Below, piece after piece: positions 23,801-33,400 of a stretch of DNA of 64,000 nt. How positions within the stretch are numbered: position 1 is the stretch's first letter; the number at the start of each line of letters is the position of its first letter. Below the pieces are notes generated by a model that searched no databases, had not been told where the DNA came from, and saw nothing but the letters and a program-made list of their open reading frames with translations. Both the position numbers and the translations under genes were made by a program. This DNA is from Amoebophrya sp. A120 (lineage: Eukaryota; Sar; Dinophyceae; Syndiniales; Amoebophryaceae), in the NCBI GenBank assembly GCA_905178155.1, contig CAJINV010000005.1:6936580-7000579 (forward strand). Reading direction: 5' to 3'.

Positions 23801-26442
23801 CGCAAAAGTAACGTACTAGTATAAATTGCAATACAAATTGACTCAGCATTTGCATTTTACTACAGATTGAATTTGTGATGCGGATTTTCCTCAGGAACTA
23901 GATTTGTAATGCATAAATGCAATTATTAGTACAACTACAAGCATTTTGCACAGGATAGGAAAGGAAAAAGTACGAAAGGGAAGAGAAGTGGAAAAGGAAG
24001 CAAGCGCAGCTACGGACGAGTAGTGCAGCAGCTTCAGGGTATAATGTTGGTGGGGGAAGAACAACCTCTAATGCAACCGGAGGCTATGATACTTTGCGAG
24101 GAGATCATGGCGGGTATGGTGGAGCTGGATCAACAGGTACATCAAGACAGCACCACCAGCATGATGAACGACATAACAACCCTGCTTCCGCCCTCCCGCA
24201 TGAAGATGACGAATATGTGACGCCGTCCGTTGATGAAGAACTTCAACGCGCCGGCGCAGCAGTTCTTGTAGCACGTTCTTCTCCTCATCCTCAACACGCA
24301 GCCTCAACACCAGAGAATATTAAACGTGTGTCCCCACGCGGCGGGCGAGAAGACCACGACATGGAGCAAGAACAGCAAGACCACCACTACTCCACCAAGC
24401 TGGCCCACGATGTCGAAGATGTTTATTCGCAGTCGTCAGTTTCCCTGCTCTCCCCCTCCAGAACAAGGGATGTGTTGCCGAACATGAATATGAATGTCAC
24501 CGCCGAGGATGAAATAATAATAAATCCTCCGGCTAGTACTAGTAGTGCAGAAGCGCCGCCGGCGCCTCCTAGTCTCACCCCGCTAATCGAGCAAGAAGAT
24601 GAGGACATGGCTTGGGAACGAAACCGGAAGTTTTTCCTCTACTCTCTGACGCCACCGGAGATGAAAATTGTGCCGAAGAGGAACAATAATGCGAGACAAA
24701 ACCTCCAGAATGCAGTGGAAGCAGCCGGCGGACATGTTGCCCCGTCAACACCAGGTGCGAATGGTCTTCCACAAGGTGTGATCCACAGAACGGCCACTCA
24801 CCGAACCAACGGCGGCGCGGATCATTGTGTGCAGCAGACGGGCGACTCAACACGCGGGCATGATCAACAGCTACCTAGCACCACTGGCGACACAATAAAA
24901 ACCGTCAATCGCAATCGGCCTCGAAGCGGCGGACGAGGACCGCTTTGTTTAGTCAACACCGCGGAATTATAATGCACTGCAAAAGTATAATCGTACTCGT
25001 TCTGATTGCGTTTATGCATTACAAGTCTTTTTCTTGAGGCAAATCCGCATTACAAATTCAATTTGTAGTGCTAAATCAATTTGTCATGCAATTTATACTA
25101 GTACTATTCTAGTACGATATTTTTGCAGTTCATAGGAATGGTCTGAAGTGGACTCCGAGACAGCGTCGCGACCCGGGTGGCCACACGGCGAGATCCAGGC
25201 GGCCGTGGATCTCTGCTTTTGCGGCGGCGAAGTATGCATTGCAAATATGTCTGGGTCTGGATTTGTGATGCAGGACTTCAATGACAACAAGATCTGTAAT
25301 GCATGAATGCCATTCGTCTTGGCCAGTTTTTTTCTTTTGTCGTGCTGGATGGCAGTTTGTAATGCAAATGCTAAACACGAATGAATCCGCAAGGAGCTGC
25401 CGAGGGACATTTCTCATGCTGTTAGGCCGTACGAGCAGCAAGTTTGCAATGCAAGTATCAGCAATACAAGTTTCCAGACCCAGACACTTTTGCACTTGAT
25501 ACGAGGAGTGGATTGTCGATTACGGCGAAGACGCGTTTCTCGACGGCGCGCTGTGGCGCGTATCCAATTCAAAAATGTCTGGGTCTGGAAGATTACCAGA
25601 CTTGTAATGCTTTGCTGACAGGAGAGGAAGATCTGTCATGCATGTTGCGCCACCGGTCTATTTTTTTGTAATGCAAAAACGCAGTTTCTCATGCAGTTGA
25701 CGCAAGACGTAGTCGCTCAGAAACTTGTCATGCGCGGCCCCATATTGGCGTCTGCTTATGATTCGCAAACCAGCATCACAAGTTTCCAGACCCAGACACG
25801 TTTGCAATGCATAGCGCGATCCTGATCTGCGCGACGAGGAGGATCATGTGGACGATATGGAGGTAGATATTGTGCGGAAAAAGCCCCCCTCCCCTTATCG
25901 AGAAGGATATTTGTGATGCTGATTTGTGCACACAAATCAGCTCTGTCTTGCATTAGGGGCAAGTGGGAGCTTGGCGCATTCCACAGCCAATCAATCTGTG
26001 ATGCGCTTTTGCATACTGCAAAGGTGTCTGGTGCCATGCCTCACTGCTAGCCTGTCAATCAGGCTTAGGAAGTGCCTCCAAGTGCCTTGTGCAATACAGC
26101 GCTGATTTGTGTACAGATTTCCAGCAACAGAAATTTGCTTTCTGCTATGGGGTGGGGGCTTTTTCCACTTTGATAGTAGAAGACCACCAGGACGACCGCG
26201 GCGAGGACCACGAGGGTGATAATCTTTATGCGGAAGACGACGACGAAGAATTATTGCACAGCGGATCGTCATCTTCAGCGCGAGGACCTGGTGGGCAGCA
26301 ACTACTTCTTCGCAACCGAAGACACAGCTCTGACACCGAAGACGAACAGCACGTCGAGCAAAGCTCGTCCCAGCGAGATCGTCGTAACAAGCCACGAGAT
26401 GATGGCCACCACGACCCACGCAACGATGAATTCGACGTATGA
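8893..26442 (+). CDS. Giant low-complexity protein with N-terminal hydrophobic segment
   Basis: Not recognised as any family. Joining 24 exons across 23 introners gives one frame of 11,541 nt, about 3,846 residues. The first ATG used is uncertain; a hydrophobic stretch near residues 83-104 (GIVLLCVVLVPFLQLLISVTGL, shown here in two parts: GIVLLCVVLVPF, LQLLISVTGL) suggests a signal anchor, so a start nearer that segment is possible. Most of the protein is rich in Gln, Ser, Asn, Gly and His, as in HHQHHQTHHHP and SSSSSRGGG. More ordered parts are coded at 11000-12110, 22800-23100 and 23640-23990; the last ends in a charged helix (EKLKREKRERKKYEREEKWKRK). No canonical GT-AG intron was needed. 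Function unknown; a secreted or membrane-anchored scaffold is only a guess. Confidence 0.8.
10505..10717. mobile_element. Introner 12, family G
   Basis: TIR with GGTTACAGTTACA; flanks GCGAC/GCGAC. Removal restores Gln-Arg-Arg-Lys-Lys. Confidence 0.87.
10756..10994. mobile_element. Introner 13, family B
   Basis: TIR with GAGTGCACAAG; flanks GGACA/GGACC. Removal gives Pro-Asp-(Met or Leu)-Lys-Thr. Confidence 0.88.
11191..11497. mobile_element. Introner 14, family C
   Basis: TIR GTCAGGATCGAAATCGAC; flanks TGATG/TGATG. Removal restores Asn-Val-Met-Leu-Lys. Confidence 0.9.
11636..11914. mobile_element. Introner 15, family F
   Basis: Ends TATCCTATGGAAAAACGTCC and CGATGTTTTTACACAGGATG (right end ATG, not ATA); flanks CCGGC/TCGGC. 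Removal restores Asn-Arg-His-Ile-Val. Confidence 0.87.
13228..13383. mobile_element. Introner 16, family A
   Basis: TIR GCAAAAGTATCGTACT; flanks CTTCC/CCTCC. Removal gives Ser-Phe-Leu-Ala-Ala. Interior orientation is opposite to introner 1. Confidence 0.88.
13481..13744. mobile_element. Introner 17, family D
   Basis: Ends TATCAAATGCAAATATGTCT and complement; flanks CGGGA/CGGGA. Removal restores Thr-Gly-Arg-Thr. Confidence 0.9.
13786..14010. mobile_element. Introner 18, family G
   Basis: TIR AAAAAAGTGTTACAGTTAC; flanks TGCTG/TGCTG. Removal restores Leu-Leu-Leu-Ala-Thr. Confidence 0.9.
14734..14926. mobile_element. Introner 19, family A
   Basis: TIR TGCAAAAGTATAATATCTTC with partial complement; flanks GGTAG/GGTAG. 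Removal restores Val-Val-Ala-Gly-Pro. Confidence 0.88.
15273..15534. mobile_element. Introner 20, family D
   Basis: TIR AAAAATGTCTGGGTCTGGAA; flanks TCCTG/TCCTG. Removal restores Val-Val-Leu-Pro-Ser. Interior CCATGACCCATGAGGTCTGG lies near the left end. Confidence 0.9.
15578..15686. mobile_element. Introner 21, family I (shortest, 109 nt)
   Basis: Near-perfect 29-nt TIR starting TATCCAGGAAAAAACACCC; flanks GGAGG/GGAGG. Removal restores Arg-Gly-Gly-Gly-Gly. Here a GT-AG reading is also possible. Confidence 0.9.
16192..16452. mobile_element. Introner 22, family D
   Basis: TIR GGATTGCAAAAATGTCTGGG; flanks TAACC/TAATC. Removal restores Leu-Asn-Arg-Gln-Ser. Confidence 0.88.
17331..17593. mobile_element. 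Introner 23, family D
   Basis: TIR CAAAAGTGTCTGGGTCTGGA; flanks GGGGT/GGGGT. Removal restores Arg-Gly-Ser-Phe-Ser. Interior orientation matches introner 26. Confidence 0.88.
18186..18411. mobile_element. Introner 24, family B
   Basis: TIR with GTGCACAACT; flanks ACGAA/ACGAA. Removal restores Asn-Glu-Asn-Ser. Confidence 0.9.
18636..18789. mobile_element. Introner 25, family A
   Basis: TIR TATGCACTGCGAAAGTATCG; flanks GTCGA/GTCGA. Removal restores Gly-Arg-Ser-Gly. Confidence 0.9.
18935..19196. mobile_element. Introner 26, family D
   Basis: TIR AAAAATGTCTGGGTCTGGAA; flanks TCGGC/TCGGC. Removal restores Ser-Ser-Ala-Leu-Pro. Interior CCAGACCTCATGGGTCATGG is inverted relative to introner 20. Confidence 0.9.
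19221..20156. mobile_element. Introner 27, family A, split by a nested insertion
   Basis: Ends TATGCATTGCAAAAGCATCG and CGATGCTTTTGCATTGCATA; flanks CCTCG/CCTCG. Despite its 936-nt length, removal restores Thr-Ser-Leu-Gln in the giant protein. Confidence 0.88.
19249..20031. mobile_element. Nested 783-nt GC-rich insertion inside introner 27
   Basis: Bounded by TAGTA at 19244-19248 and 20032-20036, the point where other family A elements read straight through. Contains G-rich repeats (GAGAGGGTGGCGC, 19470-19535) and many ACCTCT/CCCTCT units on the opposite strand sense (19620-20015). No convincing gene or long TIR. Likely a separate mobile or repeat unit. Confidence 0.75.
22201..22425. mobile_element. 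Introner 28, family B
   Basis: TIR with GTGCACAA; flanks GGTGG/GGTGG. Removal restores Gly-Gly-Gly-Thr-Ser. Confidence 0.9.
23381..23539. mobile_element. Introner 29, family A
   Basis: Starts TAC; TIR GCAAAAGTATCGTACTAGTA; flanks GGTGA/AGTGA. Removal restores Val-Val-Asn-Phe-Cys. Confidence 0.87.
23794..23957. mobile_element. Introner 30, family A
   Basis: Diverged TIR (GCAAAAGTAACGTACTAGTA versus AGTACAACTACAAGCATTTT); flanks GGAAA/GGAAA. Removal restores Arg-Glu-Arg-Lys-Lys. Confidence 0.87.
24968..25134. mobile_element. Introner 31, family A
   Basis: TIR GCACTGCAAAAGTATAATCG; flanks GGAAT/GGAAT. Removal restores Ala-Glu-Trp-Ser-Glu. Interior orientation matches introner 1. Confidence 0.9.
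25233..25501. mobile_element. Introner 32, family D
   Basis: TIR AATATGTCTGGGTCTGGA; flanks CGAAG/CGAGG. Removal restores Gly-Gly-Glu-Glu-Trp; a GT-AG reading of the same length is possible. Confidence 0.88.
25561..25813. mobile_element. Introner 33, family D
   Basis: TIR CAAAAATGTCTGGGTCTGGA; flanks GCGCG/GCGCG. Removal restores Leu-Trp-Arg-Asp-Pro. Confidence 0.9.
25868..26175. mobile_element. Introner 34, family J
   Basis: Only member seen; ends TATTGTGCGGAAAAAGCCCC and GGGGCTTTTTCCACTTTGATA (shown to 20: GGGCTTTTTCCACTTTGATA); flanks GTAGA/GTAGA. Removal restores Glu-Val-Glu-Asp-His. Confidence 0.87.
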
Positions 26443-28348
26443 AGGGAAAAAAATTGCTAGCAATTTTTAAACCCTGAGGCTGCTACACAATCTCTCACCA
26501 GAGCGAAACGACTAATCAAGGACTTGCTCCTTCGCCCTCAGCAGGTCGCTCCGGGTGCTTTGCAGTTGATTTGGCCACAAATCGCAGAGTGGCGAAAAAT
26601 CATACGAATTACGTAATCGGGGTTGTACTTTTTGAGGACGGAGAAAAATCGGCGAGCGACCACGACGAGGACGTAATACGGAGAGCACATTTCGTTTGCT
26701 TACAGCGACATGCATGTTGAAAAACAACAAGTCAAATGTGTAATTGACAAAACTCATTCTGAAAAAAGTCGTGTGGCTAGCAGCGGGTTGCCTTCTTTTT
26801 GATACCACGCAGAACATCAAGCTGGTGGTCCCGACGATCGGTTCCTGGGCGCCTGAAAATCTGACCAACCTCCAGGCGAACTGTGACAGCGGATAGGGTG
26901 GGCAAAAAACCACCTTCTGTGCCAGTAGTACTTATGAATAGGGCGTTCTGAAGATGAGGGACGATTCGTTCTCATCAGGATTTCACTCGTTTATACATAA
27001 TAGAAACTGCACGTGTACTTTAAAAACTTTCTACACATCAATCATTTTCATCACACTAAACCTAACTTCTTCCAGTACGCACTAGGTCAATAGTTATTAT
27101 TCTATTTCATATGTGCAGCAACTCTAACTCACCTCAAGTTCATCTAGGAAGCTGCTCAGTACTATTATTTTTTTCTATAGATACAGGCAGATAAAGATAT
27201 TATACTAGAGAATCCCAAGGTAGAAGTTGTGGTTACTGTTTCATTCTGTTCTTGGCTGCGCGACGGTGACATCCACATCACAAGTTGCCGGAGCTTCAAG
27301 GTGTAAGAACACACTCAAACTATCCCAGGACGTTGAGGGCCGTAGCTCATAGTGTCTTGAGGTTGCTGTGTCCTCGTATCATCGATAAGCGCTACGAAAA
27401 ATTCTATTTCGATGCAGTTTGCAGTACCTTAATACTGCTTTTTCTGTATAGTAAGTAAACAAAAACCGTATCCAAAGAGGAGCGACGTGTATCATTGTCG
27501 CCATTATTTGACTTGAAAAATAAGTTTGCAGTCCGTCGCGATAGAAGTAGCCACTACTTAGAGGCGATTTTTTTTTGCAGTAGTATATCCAAGTTGAGTC
27601 AAAATTAAAAAAAAGGTTGATTTCAAAAATCACAAAAATGCAGTCACCACGACAGAACAATCGATGACGGAATCCAAATTATGATTTCGCTTAAGTGATT
27701 CTTTGTTTTACGGAGAGAACCAATGATATTTTTGTTTGTTGAATTCAATCTAGTAGCTAGTCCTTACCGAGGACAGGAGACTGCTACTTAGTTGTCAGTT
27801 TCACAAAGCGCCCGGACTAGAGAGCTCGTGTTTGCAAAATGCACCGCATATTGAGATATTTTTACCGTATAATGAGATTTTCATTTTTTTTAATTTTTCC
27901 ATAACGAAAAAGTCCTCGCAGCTCAACAACACTTGCATCACCACGGATTTTTTGCTCTATCTGTGATTGACAGTACAAGTTTTTATTTTTCGCAATTCCA
28001 CATTGGAAATAACCGGCTGCAAAACCGTACTCAAATGCCATCAGGAGGTGCATTTATTTATTTGCACAAAGGCTTCGCATTTTCATTTTCTGCTAACCAC
28101 AACGAAAAACGAATCGCACATGTACCTGCTTCGTCTTTGTTTCAGTCTAAAAAACGAATCGCACTTTTTGCTTTTGTTACTTCGTCTTCATTCAAAAAAA
28201 CGAATCGCACCTTTTGCTTTTGTTACTACCTACTACTTGTACTTTCTGTTTCTATACTAAAGATCATCTGCACGCGCCAGTGCCTCGAGCAAAAGAAGAG
28301 ACAACATCATAGGAAAATTAAAACCACTTGACCTAGAAGTAGTGCAGC
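26443..28348. other. Intergenic region with a short tandem repeat
   Basis: No gene can be supported. At 28101-28235 a unit of about 45 nt containing AAACGAATCGCAC and GCTTTTGTTACT is repeated about three times. The rest is AT-rich and unremarkable. Confidence 0.5.
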
Positions 28349-28425
28349 ATGGTCTACTTGGTAGGCAGCTCCATTAGCGGTAGCGCAGCACAGAAGATTT
28401 ATTCCATGAGCTTTCTGCTCAGAAG
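28349..28425 (+). CDS. Possible first exon of a small unknown gene
   Basis: An ATG opens MVYLVGSSISGSAAQKIYSM and the frame runs into a good donor (AGAAG followed by GTAAGT at 28426). No downstream exon could be joined with confidence. A short exon-like piece lies near 28570-28633, bounded by AG and GTGAGA. Weak call, based only on the ATG and the donor. Confidence 0.2.
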
Positions 28426-30425
28426 GTAAGTCTCACAGCGGCCCCTGTAGGTCCTGCTGGTTGTACGTTGCAGTTTGCTAAGAGCTGCACCAGTGGTCGT
28501 TTTCTCTGCTATTTCGAACTACGGTGAAGATTTCGATTTTCCATTTTCATTCTATTCGTCTTTTCGGACAGCAGCCTGCAGCTGCAACCGCAACTACAAG
28601 CAAAACCTGTACAAACTTCGGCGAGGCACTACAGGTGAGACACTGATAATACAGAGTTTCTGCTTGTTGCACTGATAACTTTAATTGTACTTCTTGAAAA
28701 TACCCATTCCTGCAAAGGTGCTCAGTCGATTGAAAGCTCTCTTTAGAATGGAATTACCGCAAACAGAGGACACGCACACGCACTGAGATTTTTGCACCTG
28801 ATCTTGATGACGAGCTGCGCAACTCTCGCAGCGACTCGTAAGGTTATATTATCAATCTTTACAGCGAGCCGCGCAACCCCAACCCCCGCAGCGACTCGTC
28901 AGGTTTTTATGGTTTTGGTCCTTGTCTACCCGGCGACTCGTCTCCAATTACTTCTCATGCCGGATTTGATATTTTTTATTTTTACAACGAAAGAGAACTA
29001 CCTAATAGAAATGTAGCAACAGAATTGTGAATCCTATAATTCGTTGAAAAACTATCGCATATAGCTATAAAAACATGATGTGTGCAACGCAGATTCACTC
29101 TCCATAGGAGACCGATCAGCTGCGCACGTCTGTGGTCAGAATAAGGATTGAAAATACAAATACATTGACATAGTGACAGTGTTGTACTATATACAAGAAG
29201 AACTTTAGTAGAACGAGGATGGGAACAATTATGTCTGCTCTGCTCAGGGTCAAACACAAAGACAAGAAGTGTTAACAAATTTAGAGCAGCTTCAGGTTGT
29301 ATTTCATCATCGATCTACTAGTGGCTGATAACATGTACATGAAGAAGTTTTTTTCGCACAGAAGCAGAACCAACATGAACTCTACGCACTGATAAGATGC
29401 CCGCCCCTTTGTTTCTAGTTGTACTTCTATATGGACATTCAAGAACGTCGACGACCACACGACTGTTCTAGACAGTAGAGTCGGATGACGTCTCAGTCTT
29501 CACCACTTTGATGGCAGCGCTCTCTTGTGACAGACTAAAGGCAGTATCATGTTTAGAAGATTAAATGCGCAGCAAAAGAAGTCCTCCTTCATGCTCATGG
29601 CGCGATGTGCACTTTTGCTGCTAAAAAACAAAGGGACGAGGACCACTGCATCACGATGTTGGGCCTGCTTCGAGGACGAAGGCTGTAAAAAGGATATCGA
29701 TCATATTTTTAAAAGATTGAAAAACGACACCGCATAAAGATAAAGATGTAGTTGCTGTTCTTGGCAGACTGTGACAGTAACTGACTGAGCAGGGCTTTGC
29801 TGGATAGAAGGATGCAATCAGGCGGAGGAGGTGGACGTTGTCGCACTAGTCCTCCTGATGTTCTTCAGACTGACTTTGATATTTGCCAATTTAGTAGTAC
29901 TCTATCTCGCGGCCCTGCTGCATGAACCAGGAAATGTTGTAAAAGAATTCAGATTCGTCGAAAACAACTGTATGACGATGACCGGAAGTACCTACTAGGG
30001 CTATAGCTATTGCGATTCAGGATCTCGATCTATTTATCCATCGCAAAGCCACCTTTATCTAGACCACTTTGGAGGCGCGGAACAAGAAAAGGATCCGTAT
30101 AAAACAAGACACACGCGACCTTGTTGCTGTAGTAAGTATTTCACTGGATGATCCCGAAAGGAAGTTGAATGGACTCGTTTTTTATCACGACCACACAGCG
30201 GCAGCAACTTGTATACGAATTATCTTATCTACCTAAACCTATCAAGAAATATTTTTCATCCATCGCGGGTTCCTTGGAGGTACTACAGGTAGATAGAAGG
30301 AAGCCGCGCCGAAGTAGAAGAAGTAAAGCGTAGTCATATCATGTAGCGACGAATAAACTCGAAATCCGCATCAGCCGAAATAAAGGATTCGAATCTATTT
30401 CTAGGAAAAACATTATCTCCCCAAG
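28426..30425. other. Mostly non-coding region
   Basis: Contains a two-copy repeat with CGCAGCGACTCGT (28813-28906) and an isolated open frame at 29549-29737 that matches no family I know. No RNA gene or mobile element is evident. Confidence 0.45.
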
Positions 30426-33400
30426 ATGGTGGGCGGAGGCGTTCCCCCGGCGGTCCAACAGGTCTACAAGGACTTCGACGCTGCTTACAAGAAAAACGAC
30501 CTGGTCCAAACGGAGCAATTGCTGACAAAAGTAAAACTCGAACTCGCAAAACTGCAGGGGAATCAGCTCTTGTTGGAGAAGCAGGATGCTAAGGTATGGT
30601 GCAGCACCAGACAGTCTTGCTGAAATTTGTGTTGCGGAAGCGGCTGTAGAAAAGCACACTTGAAATTGTACATTTGCATGACAAAACAACAATTAAAAAA
30701 CACGTACAGGTCCTCGAGCTCTGCAGGGAGGTATACGAGAAGGGAGCATTTTTGAGCATCAAGCGCAACGACCCCCTGGCGTTTGAGAGAAACGTATACA
30801 TAGGGAAATTTTTTTCCTGATGATGCTCTTGCTCAATTGATGTGCATCACAAACGCCTGCTTCCAATAATAGATCTACCGCTAGTACAACACATCGATGA
30901 CAAACTTTCCATGGCCATCATGCTCTTCGATACATAAAATCGAAATACACAATCGTCTATATCAGGTGAAGCAGCTGAAGATTTACTACCGAGATTTCGA
31001 AAAATCTATCCCGTCAAAATCTTCCAACGAGTACAAAATACTCGGCCTCTATCTGCTCTCCTTGGTCTGCAGCGACAGAATATCCGAGTTCCACACAGAA
31101 CTCGAACTGATTCAGCAGCACGACTCCCAGTTTATCCAACGACCGGTCTTGTTGGAGCGGTACCTGTATCCTGTACAAAAGTATCGTACTCGTAGTAATT
31201 GCAGTTCTGCATTACAAATTTTTTTCTCAAGGTAAACTAGCATTACAAATTGAATTTGTAATGCTGGGCTAATTTGTAATGCAATTTATGCTAGTACGAT
31301 ACTTTTGCATTGCATAATCTGATGGAGGGAAACTTCGCGAAAATAAACCAGTTCGCGTCCGAATTCTCGTCGCAAGAGCACTACCCGGTTTTTCTGGAAC
31401 AGTTGCAGCAGATATGAGAGTGCACAACTCCCCCTCCCCCTCATTTGTAATGCAAAATCCGAAATTCTGTCGTTGCGTTCTGGCACGGTTTGCATGACAA
31501 ATCTCGGAAGTAGCCCAAACAGTACTTCTACGTTAGGCACATCGACTTGTCATGCAAAGGCTCCACTTGCTGGGTCGGTGTCTGTGTTGCTGTTCATGCC
31601 ATACAAATGAGGAGGCGGGGGGATGTGCACTGTCATAGCAGACCATGAGACGAAGAATATTGGAATCATTGGCAAAGGCGAGCAGCGAGGTATAAGGAAG
31701 GAGGTTTTTTTTCTTCGAGTTCGCAGCTTCTTGTGATGCAAAACTACTCATGACAAAGAATATTTGCCATGCCGGACACCTACTACACAACCAAAAACTT
31801 GAACAGATTTCCCTCGACCGCGTCGCGAAGATGCTCTACATGAGCAACGTCAGCGAAGTTTCTGGGTTTTTGAAGAAAATGCAGGAAGAGGTATTGAGTT
31901 TTGTGCATGACAGACCACCTCCGACGTGCCATTCTGTTTTGTTGAATTTGTGATGCATACGTCGCTTGGAAAAGTGAATTTGTCATGTATAGAACAACTA
32001 TAAACTTAAATATGGAACGTAGGTGTACTACCGCTACCGGGTTATTCGATGTACTACCGGGTTAGTCAAGGTGCTCCAAATTTGAAAAGTCAAGGCCAGC
32101 GCAAAAAAAAAGCCAAGGTCGGGAAATCCGTTGTCGAGGTTTTGTCGCGTTTTGGCCCCTGTTGTGCTTCGCATGCAAAGCACCGCCAGCGCGGGCCGAA
32201 GGGCTAGGAGCCGGCCCCTGTTGTGCTTCGCAAAGCACCGCCAGCGCGGGCCGAAGGGCTAGGAGCCGGCCCCTGTTGTGCTTCGCAAAGCACCGCCAGC
32301 GCGGGCCGAAGGGCTAGGAACCGCCGCCCGGGCGGCCAACCTTGAGGCAGAGCCAGGCCGAACGGGTTCGGTTTTGTCGCGTTTTGGCTCCTGTTGTGCT
32401 TCGCAGATCACCGCCAGCGCGGGCCGAAAGGCTGGGAACCGCCGCCCGGCCAATCTTGAGGCAGAGCCAGGCCGAACGGGTTCGGTTTTGTCGCCTTTTG
32501 GCTCGCGCTGTGCTTCGCAGATCACCGCCAGCGCGGGCCGAAGGGCGAGGAACCGCCGCCCGGCCAATCTTGAGGCCGAGCCAGGCCGAACGGGTTCGGT
32601 TTCGCGGGAGGTCTTGCCACCGTTTCGTTTTTTCCGTGCCAAAGAGGTTTTCGGGAGCGCCGTTTTTGATAGTACTACCGAGATAAGAGTCATGGACTCC
32701 ACTCGGATCGCGACAAATTTCGCGACCTCGGGAGCAGTTTGGGGGCAGTTTTTTTTGTTTTTTCATTGAGAATGCGTGTAGTATCCAGGTAGTGCAAAGA
32801 TCTGAAAACCGCCGTAGCATGGGTGTTCGGGTTTGCACTACCGCACGAAAAATAATGGGTAAAAGTCAGCCACTGCCGGAATCTGCGGGAATTAATATCC
32901 GGGCAGTGCATTGAGAAAGCAGATCGGTAGTGCAAAGCCTTAAAATCCACCGTAGCACTGGGAATATGCCTTTCACTACCGTACAAAACCGATAAGGGAA
33001 AAGCGACGCACTACCGTGGTGCCGGTTCGACGAATTTTGGTCGTCGGTTATCCCGGTAGTGCGTCGTCTTTTCGTACGGTAGTGCAACGCGTTTCCCCCA
33101 CGCTAAGGCGGTTTAGAAGTTTTTCGGCTACCGAGATAATAACTCAAAGACAAAATCAAGCGCGTCAGCTCGGATTCAACTCGGATTCGAGTCTGAACAC
33201 GTTGAAAGTCAACGCTTCCTATTGCGGTAGTGGAATGAAAAAAGTGATTACTTTTTGGCCTCAATCTCTTGGGAGGCGCTCCGCTCTCGCGCCTCTGGCC
33301 TCTGCTCTGTCTCCCCAGTCTCTTGGGGCGAGCGCTGAGGCGCCAACCAGGAAGCCGCCGGCTCGTCTTCAGACACGGTTGGCCACCCGATTTTCTCCGG

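Noticed and set aside
26512-26913. Minus-strand frame of 133 codons
   Set aside because: No motif, no plausible start context and no introner or splice support.
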